From the NCBI RefSeq assembly GCF_036013915.1, contig NZ_CP107901.1, positions 62,001 through 126,000 on the forward strand: a DNA stretch of 64,000 nt, in the 5' to 3' direction. Shown piece after piece: positions 1-8,377 of the stretch (position 1 is its first letter; the number at the start of each line of letters is the position of its first letter). A model generated the notes under the pieces. The model was not told where the DNA came from, did not search any database, and was given only the letters and a program-made list of their open reading frames with translations. The position numbers and the translations under genes are program-made. The DNA comes from Streptomyces sp. NBC_00464. GTDB lineage: Bacteria > Actinomycetota > Actinomycetes > Streptomycetales > Streptomycetaceae.

Positions 1-185
1 TTCGGGACCGACCGAGGCCGGCGTCTGGACGCGGACGGTCGCGGCCGAGCCATCCCTCCGCCGGTGTGGCACTCCTGCTGACCGGTTGGGTGGTATGGGC
101 ACGGGCCCAGTGCGGCGGGCCGCATTCCGGCTCGGCCCGGGAGATCATCCGAGCTGTCTTGCCACCGAGAGAAGGAATTGGCCCC

Positions 186-424
186 ATGGCTGTCCCCCGC
201 ACACGTCTCGGAGGGCTGCGGTAGTCCTGCTGGCCCTGTCTTTTGGAATGCTCACCGTGCCTGCCGGCAGTGCTTTTGCCGCACCCGGTCTCCCGGCGAA
301 AGCGCTGCCCCAGGGCATGCTGGTGAACTCCTCCAGCGGTCAGTGCCTGGCCGGCTGGGGCAACTTCGTCGGCACGACAGCGTGCGACCCTGACAGCGAC
401 TATCAGCAGTGGACCTTCAAGTAG
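186..424 (+). pseudogene. Frameshifted small secreted ricin-type lectin fragment
   Basis: A good ribosome binding site (AGAGAAGGA, 168-176) precedes an ATG at 186, but that frame stops at 222-224 after 12 codons. The neighbouring frame carries a classic signal peptide (two arginines, a hydrophobic run of valine, leucine and alanine, then an Ala-Phe-Ala cleavage site) followed by about 40 residues resembling one subdomain of a ricin-B carbohydrate-binding fold (NSSSGQCL near the start, QQW near the end). The product stops at 424 right after that QQW, so only a small part of a lectin domain is present. A single frameshift between the start and the signal peptide would explain the layout. Either this is a decayed secreted lectin, or the real start is a TTG upstream in the second frame and a very short secreted protein is made. 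Confidence 0.45.
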
Positions 425-693
425 ATCCGCCTGTCTGAACAGCGATGGCCACAGCCCATTTCGGCGGGCCCGAGCAGGAGTTCGTCACCCGCCGCTCTAC
501 ACGCTGAACCGGATTCGGTCCACCGGCTGACCTTCTGACCGGCCGAACGAACCGGCTGGACCCCAGTATCCCACCGCTCCCGACGGCCCGTCAGCGGATA
601 TGCCCGCGCTGCGGTCAGCACCTGACTGCTGACGTTGTCCGTCCGGGACCGCGGCGAGCGGACAGCCGGGCTCGTGGGGAAGGGGATCTTGGG

Positions 694-2103
694 TCAGGTG
701 TCGGTGCGGGTGACGGCGGGGGGTGTGTAGCGGCCGGTGAGGATGTCGGGATGGGGCAGGTACTGGCGCAGGATGAGGCGGAACAGGGTGCCGGGTTCCG
801 TGCTGGGCAGCCAGTTGGCCTCCTTGTCGGGGCCGGGGTTCTCGCGCTGGAGGTAGAGGGTCAGGGAGCCGTCGGGGCCGTACTGCAGGCCCTTGGTGAG
901 GGAGCCGAGGTGGTAGCGGCCGATCGGGTTCTCGACCAGGAACCCTTCGGGGTTGAGGTACATGGTCACCGACCAGAACGCGCCCACCGGCGGGAAGTCG
1001 CCGGGGGTGAAGCGGATCTCGTAGGTGTGGTCGCCGGACATCGGCCGGCCGTCGGCGTCGAGCATGGCGCCGACGTAGTACGCCTCCTGGGCCTTGTTGG
1101 CGAGCAGCCCGAGCTGGGCGATCTCCAGTCGGGAGTAGTAGTCGGTGCCCCAGTCGCCGATGGTGTCGGGGTTGACCATGACCCAGCCGTTGTGGGCGGG
1201 GCCGGCGAAGGGCATCTCGGCGTACAGGTCGCGCAGGCTGTCGGCGACCGCGCGCCGCAGGCCGTCGAGTGCGGCCGGGTGCAGGGCGTCCGGGTCGAAG
1301 GACCGGTGCGGGGCGATGCCCAGTGGCGCGAGCAGGCCCAGGACGCCGGCGTCGGCGGAGGGCGGGGCGCTGGCGGTGAGGCAGTCGGCAAGCATGCGGT
1401 AGAAGTCGAGCGGGTCGCCGGTGCGGAAATCGCGGGCGGGCGGGTTGCTCGCCGGGTCGGGGGCGGGCGACTGCGGGTCGGCTTGGCGCAGGGCGATCTG
1501 TCCCTGGAGGGCGACAGCGGCGGGGACGTCGTCGTCCAGGATGGTGACGCGGGCCAGCAGGCAGATCAGCGCGGTCGGTGCGGTGATGACGCGGGTGATG
1601 CCGGGGGGTGTGGTGCCGCACCAGCCGGGGCCGGTGAGCAGGTAGTCGCCGCCGACCGTGTCGCCGGTGCGGGTGCCGACGTAGGCGAAGCTGTTGGTGT
1701 ACATGTCCAGCAGTTGCACCGTGAAGTACCGGTCCGTGACCGGCGGCACCGACAGCACCACCGCCCCGGCACTCAGGTCCACGAACGTCCGTGAGTACGG
1801 CGCGTCGACGATCGGGGTGACGAAGTAGGTGTCCTTCGGCTCCGCCCGGCGCGGGGTGTGGTGCATCTGGTTGATCGCCCCCATGTGGGTGGGCGCGCTC
1901 GTGTCGACGTGCCACTCCCAGAGGCTGCGGTGCATCTCCACCAGCGGGTAGCCGTAGCGGAACGCCGCCATTCCCGCCCAGTACCCCTCGTCCCCGCGTG
2001 CCTTCCCGTGCCCTTGCGCGATCTGTTCAAGCAACGACTCCGCGTCCACGTGCACTCCGATCGACCCTACCGAATCAGGACAAACCCTGCCCCTCACCCT
2101 CAA
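694..2103 (-). CDS. DUF1254/DUF1214 domain protein
   Basis: A protein of about 469 residues with the two-domain layout of DUF1254 (N-terminal half, around residues 50-180) followed by DUF1214 (C-terminal third, roughly 340-450). Recognisable segments include the NQMHHTPR and DMYTNSFAYVG stretches of DUF1254 and the GDHTYEIRF, PPVGAFWSVTMY and QRENPGPDKEANWLP stretches of DUF1214. The family is common in actinomycetes and its biochemical role is unknown. No signal peptide is obvious. Start choice is uncertain: TTG 2103, GTG 2097 and GTG 2055/2049 are all possible and none has a strong ribosome binding site. It is a single gene, with no operon partner on its strand nearby. Confidence 0.8.
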   Translation of the reverse strand: MRVRGRVCPDSVGSIGVHVDAESLLEQIAQGHGKARGDEGYWAGMAAFRYGYPLVEMHRSLWEWHVDTSAPTHMGAINQMHHTPRRAEPKDTYFVTPIVDAPYSRTFVDLSAGAVVLSVPPVTDRYFTVQLLDMYTNSFAYVGTRTGDTVGGDYLLTGPGWCGTTPPGITRVITAPTALICLLARVTILDDDVPAAVALQGQIALRQADPQSPAPDPASNPPARDFRTGDPLDFYRMLADCLTASAPPSADAGVLGLLAPLGIAPHRSFDPDALHPAALDGLRRAVADSLRDLYAEMPFAGPAHNGWVMVNPDTIGDWGTDYYSRLEIAQLGLLANKAQEAYYVGAMLDADGRPMSGDHTYEIRFTPGDFPPVGAFWSVTMYLNPEGFLVENPIGRYHLGSLTKGLQYGPDGSLTLYLQRENPGPDKEANWLPSTEPGTLFRLILRQYLPHPDILTGRYTPPAVTRTDT

Positions 2104-2382
2104 CGCTCACCACGCCGACGGCAACCGGGGAAGGCATCACCCGAACCCCCACCACCGACAGAACCACCCACACCGAGGTACCAGTCACGCGACCCCCACC
2201 GGGCTCGAATCCCGTTTTCCCGGGAGCGTCCTGAGCTTCACGGCCCAGCAATTTTCGATTCCTGACCTGGGTTGACGCGACTGGAACCTCTAGGAACAGG
2301 TACTGAAGCCGTCTGATTTAGGCTGTCCCGCCCGCCCGCGACAAGTCTGGTCAGGCGGCCCGGTCAAGGAGAATCCGGAACC

Positions 2383-2508
2383 ATGAGAACCCGTCAGATC
2401 CAAGTGATCGGACCGGACTTCATCAGCGCTTCCGACCCGGCTCAGGAACGGCCGCCCTCAGGCGGCGGTGCCCTTGACTTTGATCGCATCGCTTACTCAA
2501 GCGTCTGA
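2383..2508 (+). CDS. Small 41-residue peptide, possible RiPP-like precursor
   Basis: An ATG at 2383 has a strong ribosome binding site (AAGGAG, 2366-2371) and opens a 41-residue reading frame ending at TGA 2506-2508. The peptide has a charged N-terminal half, a PPSGGG hinge and a C-terminus ALDFDRIAYSSV. The layout of leader, Gly-rich hinge and short aromatic/serine core resembles a ribosomally made precursor peptide, and the end is loosely like FxSxx-COOH peptides but with Ala in place of the key Phe. No maturation enzyme (radical SAM, lanthionine synthetase, grasp) is adjacent. The last bases overlap the 3' end of the convergent acetyltransferase gene. Function unknown; it could also be a chance frame, but the ribosome binding site argues for translation. 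Confidence 0.45.
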   Translation: MRTRQIQVIGPDFISASDPAQERPPSGGGALDFDRIAYSSV

Positions 2509-3069
2509 GTGAAGCCGATCGGATCTGATGGCCTCGTCACTCTGCGGCGTTCGCCTGATCATGCGAATGTTCGGCAGCTTGTCTCGCCACAGGTGCCGCT
2601 CGCCGGTGTCTTCGAAGCCGTACTCCTCATAGAAGCTGATGGCTCGCTCGTTGTAAGCCGTAACCCATAGGCGGATGGGTGCGTCATCGGCCCAGGCGAG
2701 GAATGCCGCCATCAACTGGCGTCCCATGCCTCGCCCCTGTGCCCGTTGCAGCAGGTACATCGGTCCGAGACTGATCGCCTCATCCCGGCTCCCGCACAAG
2801 AAGCCGACGACCTCGTCCCGGTGGCGAACGACACGGCAAAAGCGGCGAGCGGGCCGGCGCTCGACCTCCTCGATGAACTCCCGCCACTGTGCGATGCCGG
2901 CACTGGTGACCACGTCGCTGCGCTGCGCCCGGATCCACACCTGGTCGATCCCGGCGTCCGGATTGGGGTACGTCTCCAGCCAGGCCGACAGGAGCGTGTG
3001 GGCAAGCGCTGGGGCGTCCTCCACCCGGGCGCTGTCGGTCAAGAAGTTCACGTGCGCATTGTTCAGCAC
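2497..3069 (-). CDS. GNAT family N-acetyltransferase
   Basis: A 190-residue GNAT-fold protein. The acetyl-CoA pyrophosphate-binding loop is visible as QRAQGRGMGRQLM (around residues 109-121), preceded by the GPMYLLQ beta strand and followed by the ITA-like WVTAYNERAISFYEEYGF segment that closes the fold. This would transfer an acetyl group from acetyl-CoA to an amine; the substrate cannot be told. The start is GTG 3069 (codons GTG CTG AAC AAT). It is a lone gene, convergent with the small peptide frame at 2383 and followed on the same strand by no clear partner. Confidence 0.85.
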   Translation of the reverse strand: MLNNAHVNFLTDSARVEDAPALAHTLLSAWLETYPNPDAGIDQVWIRAQRSDVVTSAGIAQWREFIEEVERRPARRFCRVVRHRDEVVGFLCGSRDEAISLGPMYLLQRAQGRGMGRQLMAAFLAWADDAPIRLWVTAYNERAISFYEEYGFEDTGERHLWRDKLPNIRMIRRTPQSDEAIRSDRLHSDA

Positions 3070-3172
3070 GAGCCGTCGGACCGTCTCGCGAAGGTCCCTT
3101 CCCGCCTCAGGCCGAGGCGAGATGAAGCGCGGAAGGGCACCCGAACGGTGCCGCCTGCACCCTGGCAGCCCT

Positions 3173-3832
3173 CTAGGCGGTGACGGTCGCCAGCAGTTCG
3201 GGCAGGACGCGCATGTCGTCGAATACGACGGTGCCCGGCCCCTCCAGTCGCCCGGCCGGGGTGAGGCCGCCGCAGTACCCGAAGGCCCGCATGCCTGCGG
3301 CCCGAGCTGCCTGGACTCCGTACGCGCTGTCCTCGATCACCGCGCACCGCTCGGGCGGAACCCCCATCGAACGTGCAGCGTGCTGGAAGAGGTCGGGTGC
3401 CGGCTTGCCGCGACAGACGTCGGCCGCACTGAAGATGCGGTTCTCGAAGTGGCGGGTCAGATCGGTGATGTCCAGACTTCGGCGGATGCCGGCGTGGTCA
3501 CCGTTCGATGCCACGCAGACGCCTGTCGTGAGGCGATTCAGTACGTCGGTGATGCCGTCGACAGCGGTCAGTTCTGCCTCGAATGCCGCGTCGTACAGAT
3601 GCTCGTACCGCTGCTGCCAGCCCTTTTCCAGGCGCCGCCCGAGCCGTTCCTCCACGGCCGCCGTGTAGACCTCGGTGGACGAGCCCACGAACCGCTCGAT
3701 GATCTCAGCTTCGGTGAACACGCACCCGAGGTCAGCCATGATCACCGCGTCTACCTTGACGCATATCTTCTCGCTGTCCACCAGCACGCCGTCACAGTCG
3801 AAGATCACCAGTTCAACAGGGCTCTGCGTCAT
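3173..3832 (-). CDS. HAD-superfamily hydrolase, beta-phosphoglucomutase/phosphatase-like
   Basis: A 219-residue haloacid-dehalogenase hydrolase. Motif I with the nucleophile is FDCDGVLVDSE (residues 10-20), motif II is VCVASNGD near residue 107, the motif III lysine lies in RGKPAPDLF near 143, and motif IV is VIEDSAYGVQAARAAGM near 165-182. The alpha-helical cap between motifs I and II places it in the beta-phosphoglucomutase/sugar-phosphate phosphatase subgroup. Length is normal for the family. It stands alone, read away from the empty stretch that follows. Confidence 0.88.
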   Translation of the reverse strand: MTQSPVELVIFDCDGVLVDSEKICVKVDAVIMADLGCVFTEAEIIERFVGSSTEVYTAAVEERLGRRLEKGWQQRYEHLYDAAFEAELTAVDGITDVLNRLTTGVCVASNGDHAGIRRSLDITDLTRHFENRIFSAADVCRGKPAPDLFQHAARSMGVPPERCAVIEDSAYGVQAARAAGMRAFGYCGGLTPAGRLEGPGTVVFDDMRVLPELLATVTA

Positions 3833-4290
3833 GATCAGCAGCGTAGAGGGGGTGTCAGTGTGAGCCCCGCACCGCGTAGGGCTCTCGTCGGATTTGCCGG
3901 GGTTCCACGCCGACTGCTCGCACCACCCGCAGGGGAGCCCGGCAGCACGCAGAGACGGCGGATCTCACCGTGAGCGGTCGCCGACTTCCGGGTGAGTTGC
4001 CTGTTCGTTCGGGCGCGCCCTCCGGCCTGCGTCGCAGGGGAAGGGGCCCGGCCGGGGGAAGTGGGTCGGCGGCCCCGGCTATCCGGCACGGTCACCGGGG
4101 CCGCTCGCAGCCGTTCGGTTCGTGGCCGGACGGCGCAGGGTGCCGGGGGAGAAGAGGGACCCCAACACGCGGTGAACCGTAGAACGTTGGCACTCACTTG
4201 CGGAAGCCCGACTCACTCGTGCGAGCGAACAACGCCCGAATGGACCGAGACGCACCTCGTGCCCAGGTGCAGAGGCGGGGGCGGCCGTGA
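3833..4290. other. Intergenic stretch, no gene recognised
   Basis: About 460 bases between the HAD hydrolase start and the truncated winged-helix gene. Open frames exist on both strands, but they look like high-GC noise rich in Arg, Pro and Gly with no recognisable domain. The stretch lies where a 5' portion of the downstream winged-helix gene would be expected, so it may hold a deletion scar. Confidence 0.6.
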
Positions 4291-4566
4291 GCTGGGGTTC
4301 CGGCATGGTGCGGTCTCCGTCGGCCGCCGTGCTACGACTTCCTGCGCGCCCGGTTCGGAGGGCTGGACGCCACCTTCCCCGGCATCCAGAAGGTCGCCGA
4401 CGAGCTCGGCATCTCCCGCCGGACGGTGGAGACCACCCTCGCCAAACTCAAGACCGCTGGTGCCCTCACAGTGGCCAACCGGTTCAGGACGGACGGTGGC
4501 CAGACGACGAACGAGTACCGGACGTACTTCACGCCCCCGGAGGAACGGGCGCAGCCCTTCAGCTGA
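4291..4566 (+). pseudogene. 5'-truncated winged-helix DNA-binding protein
   Basis: An open frame without a start codon runs from just after a stop at 4288-4290 to TGA 4564-4566. From about 4335 it encodes YDFLRARFGGLDATFPG, then a clear helix-turn-helix (VADELGISRRTVETTLAKLKTAGAL) and a beta wing (RFRTDGGQTTNEYRTYF). This is the DNA-binding domain type found in plasmid and integrative-element regulators of actinomycetes. No ATG, GTG or TTG lies in frame upstream before the stop, so the N-terminus is lost. A good terminator follows at once, showing the 3' end is intact, and the palindrome array lies 70-200 bases downstream. Confidence 0.6.
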
Positions 4567-4580
4567 ACATGCCGCCATGG

Positions 4581-4610
4581 AAGGGGCCCACGGTTTGTCG
4601 TGGGCCCCTT
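4581..4610 (+). terminator. Hairpin terminator after truncated winged-helix gene
   Basis: A perfect 12-bp stem, AAGGGGCCCACG at 4581-4592 and CGTGGGCCCCTT at 4599-4610, with loop GTTTGT. It starts 15 bases after the stop codon of the winged-helix fragment. Confidence 0.75.
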
Positions 4611-4639
4611 CCGGCGTTCCCGCACCTGCCCGAAAGAGG

Positions 4640-4801
4640 CACAGAACATGGTGCGCAGGATTCTGCGCACCATGTTCTGTGGGGTGCGCAGAATCCTGCG
4701 CACCCCTGTGCGCCGAATCTTGCGCACCCCTTGCGCAGGATTCGGCGCACCCCCTGCGCAGGATCCTGCGCACAAAGTAGATAGAGATGAAGTAGATAGA
4801 G
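4640..4801. repeat. Array of five 20-bp palindromes plus two 12-bp direct repeats
   Basis: Five imperfect copies of the palindrome GTGCGCAGGATYCTGCGCAC start at 4651, 4684, 4708, 4731 and 4754. The last four are spaced 23-24 bases apart, roughly two helical turns, so bound proteins would line up on one face of the DNA. Copy five has a fully palindromic core. Copy one is embedded in a larger inverted repeat, 4640-4681, with 21-bp arms differing at one position. Immediately after come two direct repeats AAGTAGATAGAG at 4775-4786 and 4790-4801 (15-base period). The layout resembles an iteron, partition-site or operator array of a plasmid-like element, fitting the winged-helix fragment beside it. 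No intact gene follows within 500 bases. Confidence 0.8.
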
Positions 4802-4835
4802 GTGACGTACATAGACTTCGTGGAGTTTCACACTC

Positions 4836-4867
4836 AAAAAATGCCGGGGGCTAACGCCGCCCCCGGC
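4836..4867 (-). terminator. Rho-independent terminator reading leftwards
   Basis: A 9-bp stem GCCGGGGGC (4843-4851) and GCCCCCGGC (4859-4867) with a 7-base loop lies next to a run of six A (4836-4841) on the + strand, which is a U-tract on the - strand. It therefore ends transcription running leftwards. Confidence 0.65.
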
Positions 4868-5331
4868 CACCCCGCGCCAGCGCCTTGGATGCGCTGGACC
4901 ATCCCTAGGTCAACGATCTGCGCTACGCGCACCACTACACGCCCCAGGGGGCGTTCCGTTGATCATTGCCCCCGAATGGAAGTGGTTGACCACCGTCGTG
5001 GCTGAGAACCCACCTGATGCAGGAACAGAAACCACAGGACGCGCGTGAGCGACGCGCACCGCTTGCGGTTTCGAGTCCCACACGAAAGACGCAGCAAAAG
5101 GGCCAGAGGGTCGGTAGGCGCCCGTCTGCGGGTCCGGGACGGGCGAGGTGGTTTCCCCGCCTCCGAACCCTGGCAGGCCCCCACAGGGGCCATACGGGGG
5201 CGTGGGTGGGTAAGCCCGTCCGTGCTGGGGCGAATTGGGCGGGCGTGAGGGGCCGGCCGGCTTGTGGCGAGCGGCTGGTGCGCCCGGCCCGACGCCGTGT
5301 TCTGCCCGTCGGCACCGGCCGAGGACCCGAC
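4868..5331. other. Intergenic stretch with possible plasmid-gene debris
   Basis: About 460 bases without a convincing gene. Short coding-like pieces (for example LRYAHHYTPQGAF around 4916-4960, bounded by stops) look like remains of a mobile-element gene but cannot be assigned. A stretch near 5070-5085 looks faintly like a tRNA T-loop but has no matching stem. Confidence 0.4.
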
Positions 5332-5910
5332 TCAGCCGGAACGTACCGCCATCAGCAGTCCGCTGGCCCAGGCCATGCGGACGGACCGGAGGTCCTCGCG
5401 TTCTTCCAGTTCGGCCAGCAGGCGTTTGACGGAGGCGGCATGGTCCTCCGGCCAACCAGGCTGGGGGAAGAGGTCGTCAATCAGGTAGATCCCGCCAGGG
5501 GCCAGCAGTTCCAAGGCCCGGTCGAGGTGGGTGAACTTCCCCGGCCATGTGTCCGCGAAGACCAGGTCGAAGGGCTCGCCGTCGTACTCCTCCAGCCAGT
5601 TCCCGCCGTCCTCAGCCACGAACATCACCCGAGGATCAGCACTGAACTGCTCGCGGGCGACCGCCTGGACGGCGGGGTCGAGTTCGACGGTGACAAGGCT
5701 GGAGGCTTCGTCCATCCCGCTCAGCAGCCACGCCGTGCCCTCGCCGACGCCGGTGCCGAGTTCGAGAATCCTGCCTCCGGGCCGGGCAGCCGCAAGCACG
5801 GCCAACAGGTTTCCAGTGCGTTCCTCGCAGGACAAGGTGAATCCCGTCTCACGCGCTGCGGCGCGCAGCGAGAGCATGGTGGCCGGCAACTGGCTCGGTG
5901 TGTCATCCAT
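5332..5910 (-). CDS. Class I SAM-dependent methyltransferase (O-methyltransferase-like)
   Basis: About 192 residues from ATG 5910. Motif I, the SAM-binding glycine loop, is ILELGTGVGEGTAWLL; the acidic residue after beta-2 lies in VTVELDPAVQAVAREQF; motif III-like DLVFADTWPGKF and YLIDDLFPQPGW follow. The overall shape is that of small O-methyltransferases related to the catechol/caffeoyl-CoA class, although the substrate is not evident. Neighbours (nitroreductase, GNAT) do not form an obvious pathway with it. Confidence 0.8.
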   Translation of the reverse strand: MDDTPSQLPATMLSLRAAARETGFTLSCEERTGNLLAVLAAARPGGRILELGTGVGEGTAWLLSGMDEASSLVTVELDPAVQAVAREQFSADPRVMFVAEDGGNWLEEYDGEPFDLVFADTWPGKFTHLDRALELLAPGGIYLIDDLFPQPGWPEDHAASVKRLLAELEEREDLRSVRMAWASGLLMAVRSG

Positions 5911-6068
5911 CTCGAAATGGTGCGAGTGCCGTGTCCGCGGACGCAACCTCAATTCCGTTGCCACGGCGATCGCTGGGAGCCGGCTACCGCCGGGCGGGGA
6001 GCTTGAGCATCATGGCGGTGCAGAACGGCGCGCCCTCCCAGGGGCCGACGCCGGACCGAAACGACCGG

Positions 6069-6734
6069 TCACCCTCCCACGAAGGTCACTGTTTCCGTCA
6101 TGTCGGCCCGCCCGGTACGCAGCCGCAGCACGCCCTCCTTCTCGTATCCCACTGAGACACCGCAGACCAGTACGGTCCCGTCATCGGCTCCGACGATCTG
6201 GCTGACGGTCTTGCGATACATCGTCCACATCACCTGCGGGCAGCTGTGCAGCCCTTCCGCCCTCAGTAACAGCATGACTGTCTGCAAGTGCATTCCGGCG
6301 TCCCCCCACTGCCCGGGCCCCATCGTCCGGTCGAGGTAGCAGAACAGCACGACCGGTGCCCCGAACGCTTGCGAGTTCAAGGCGGCGATCTTCATGGGCC
6401 TGCCGGGGTCGTCGCGCTCGATCCCCAGCGCTTCGTACCGCTGGGTAGCCGCGGCGGAAAAACGGTCCGCATACGGCGAGGTCAGTTCGGTCGGGTACAT
6501 CGGATACTCCCGCTCGTCCCCCGGGTCTCCCGCCAGCGCCCTGGCCGTTGCGCGCCTCTTCAGCTCGGCCAAGGGCTCGCCGGTCACGACATACACATGC
6601 CACGGCTGGAGGTTCCCGCTCGACGGAGCCCGCGTCGCTGCAGCCAGCACACGTTCGAGTATCGCTCTGGATACCGGTTCATCGCTGAACGCCCGCACAG
6701 CCCGGCGACTGTCCACAGCTTCATACACATTCAC
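6069..6734 (-). CDS. Nitroreductase family flavoprotein
   Basis: A 221-residue FMN-dependent nitroreductase. The N-terminal signature RRAVRAFSDEPV (residues 10-21), the APSSGNLQPWHVYVV flavin-binding segment (36-50) and the C-terminal GVSVGYEKEG segment are characteristic. Family members are homodimers that use NAD(P)H to reduce nitro groups, quinones or flavins. A middle region with GDAGMHLQTVMLLLRAEGLHSCPQV matches the FMN-contacting helix. Length is normal. The gene stands alone; its substrate is unknown. Confidence 0.88.
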   Translation of the reverse strand: MNVYEAVDSRRAVRAFSDEPVSRAILERVLAAATRAPSSGNLQPWHVYVVTGEPLAELKRRATARALAGDPGDEREYPMYPTELTSPYADRFSAAATQRYEALGIERDDPGRPMKIAALNSQAFGAPVVLFCYLDRTMGPGQWGDAGMHLQTVMLLLRAEGLHSCPQVMWTMYRKTVSQIVGADDGTVLVCGVSVGYEKEGVLRLRTGRADMTETVTFVGG

Positions 6735-6918
6735 GTCTGCTCTTCCCTTCGCTCAACAACAACCGCCTCTCTACCGTCTTCAGCACACACAAGAGGCAAC
6801 AGGTGCTCCAGCGGCTGGACAGGACGGCAAACCCCCTTGGTGGTGGGGATGCGGCGTCTGAGCACCTGCTTCTGATCCCCAGGACTGTCCGTTAACGGCG
6901 GCAGGTGCATTTGAGATC

Positions 6919-7500
6919 ATGCTGCTCATGCCTGCTTTGGTTGCTCCGCTGATGCCTGTTGGTTGTCTCGCTGCGTCCGTTCAGCCGTCTTTGGCGGCGG
7001 AGGGTGGGTTGCTGTTGAGGCCTTGGCTGCTGAAGGACGCCGCCGGCGTGGTGACGGCTTTCCAGGACCCGGCGATTCAGCGTTGGCACCTGCGGCGGGC
7101 CGATTCCGAAGAAGAAGCTGCGGAGTGGATCACGCAGTGGCAGCGAGGCTGGCGGGACGAGACCGGCGTGCACTGGGCTGTCGTGGACGAGCACGACAAG
7201 CTGCTCGGTCGGGTCTCCCTCTCGTCGTTGATCCTGATGGGTGGTCAAGCCGAGATCTCGTACTGGACCGCGCCGACAGCACGAGGTGTCGGTGTCTGTT
7301 CCCGCGCTGTGACTGCGGCAACTGACTGGGCCCTGGGAGAAGCCGGCTTCCACCGCCTCGAACTCGGGCACTCGGTGACCAACCCGGCGTCCTGCCGGAT
7401 AGCAAAGCGCGCGGGGTTCATGCAGGAGGGCGTCCGCCGCGCCGCGCTGCTGCATGCGGATGGCTGGCATGACATGCACCTGCACGCCTGTCTCCGGTAG
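6919..7500 (+). CDS. GNAT family N-acetyltransferase (RimJ/RimL type)
   Basis: A 193-residue protein of the RimJ/RimL branch. The core starts near residue 30 (LLLRPWLLKDAAGVV), includes the AEISYWTAPTARGVGVCSRAV acetyl-CoA-binding segment (around 112-133) and the HRLELGHSVTNPASCRIAKRAGFMQEG closing motif. It would N-acetylate an alpha-amine of a protein or small molecule. ATGs at 6919 and 6931 are both possible starts; the first 25 residues are not conserved-looking, so a later start is plausible. Confidence 0.82.
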   Translation: MLLMPALVAPLMPVGCLAASVQPSLAAEGGLLLRPWLLKDAAGVVTAFQDPAIQRWHLRRADSEEEAAEWITQWQRGWRDETGVHWAVVDEHDKLLGRVSLSSLILMGGQAEISYWTAPTARGVGVCSRAVTAATDWALGEAGFHRLELGHSVTNPASCRIAKRAGFMQEGVRRAALLHADGWHDMHLHACLR

Positions 7501-8209
7501 GCGTTTGGGTTGTCGACTCGGGGGTGCCGTAAGAGCGCAGCCACCAGCCGCAAACGGCGGCGGGGGCATGTCGGCGGCGTGCCGCGGGATCGCGTTCGGC
7601 CACGCGTCGGGCGACCGAGACGTACTGCCTGACTGCCGCGGTGTACGACGGCGGCGGGGCGGACAAGGGCACTACCCGGGCAAGCGGCAGCCGGAGCGGG
7701 TTCCCGCCGCGTTGCCGGCTCTTCACCCACCGCCCGCCCTCACCGCGGCGCGCCGGTCGCTTGAGCCCTCGCTTCCACTCCTGCGGCAACCGACCACCGG
7801 GCCCCGTTCGCTACCTCAGCCCTCGACCGCCCGCCCCGGCGAAAGCCGCCGCGTGGTGTGCGGTGCACGGGAGGTTCGGCCCACCCCACCGGGACCAGCC
7901 ACGCCTCCAGGCTTTTGAACGTCACGGTCCGCGCCACCCGAGACGCAGCAACGCAATGGCCGCCTACGGTCCGCGGGCGACAACGTGCCGCGCGCGAAGC
8001 CTGCTCAGCCCACGACACACGACACGGTGGCTCGCGGGTGGCTGACTTTCGGCCCCTTGCTGCTTGTCCTTACCTGCCCCGTAGGGCGGGGAAGGTGAAC
8101 GCTGGTGCCGGGCCGGGGCGTGGATGGTTGAGGGGTGGGGGCTGGTGTGGTAAACGCGCGCGTGTCTACTGAAAGAAGGGCATGGTGCCTCTGACCTGCT
8201 AAAACGCTG
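7501..8209. other. Long gap without recognised gene
   Basis: About 700 bases with only compositional open frames (Arg/Pro/Ala-rich on both strands) and no domain seen. It lies between a GNAT gene and the RepL-like replicon remnant and may be degraded mobile-element DNA. Confidence 0.5.
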
Positions 8210-8261
8210 AGCTAAGGGGCAAAAAACCGCCCCTTAGGGGGCGAAAAATAGCCCCTTAGCT
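8210..8261. repeat. Inverted repeats upstream of RepL-like gene
   Basis: Three copies of the octamer CTAAGGGG or its complement occur at 8212-8219, 8230-8237 and 8252-8259. The outer pair forms an 11-bp perfect inverted repeat (8210-8220 with 8251-8261), and the centre copy can fold on itself as GCCCC..GGGGC. A-rich runs separate the copies. This lies about 115-170 bases upstream of the RepL-like frame and resembles an iteron or control region; a terminator is the alternative. Confidence 0.6.
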
Positions 8262-8377
8262 GATGCTCCGTCTGTGAGCTTTGGTGTAAGCCGGGTTGGC
8301 GGAGCGGCTGATTGTGACCCCACCTCAAAGGGAGTTATTCCGGAGCAGCGCTGAACCTGAGCGCCGCGCAGCGCTGC

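Noticed and set aside
497..1915. Long open frame overlapping the DUF1254 gene on the same strand
   Set aside because: Arg/Pro/His-rich shadow of the real gene, no domain recognised.
4640..4801. CRISPR array
   Set aside because: The repeats are palindromic with 3-13-base gaps and no spacer-like unique sequences; no cas genes.
4559..4870. Several overlapping frames containing repeated Arg-Arg-Ile-Leu-Arg-Thr units
   Set aside because: They are translations of the palindrome array in different frames; no start with ribosome binding site and no conserved domain.
5050..5110. tRNA T-loop-like stretch (GGTTTCGAGTCCC) that might mark an attachment site
   Set aside because: The stems around the loop do not pair and no anticodon arm can be drawn; no repeat copy was found elsewhere in the window.
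5017..6006. Long + strand frame opposite the methyltransferase
   Set aside because: Shadow of the - strand methyltransferase gene; composition typical of antisense frames in high-GC DNA.
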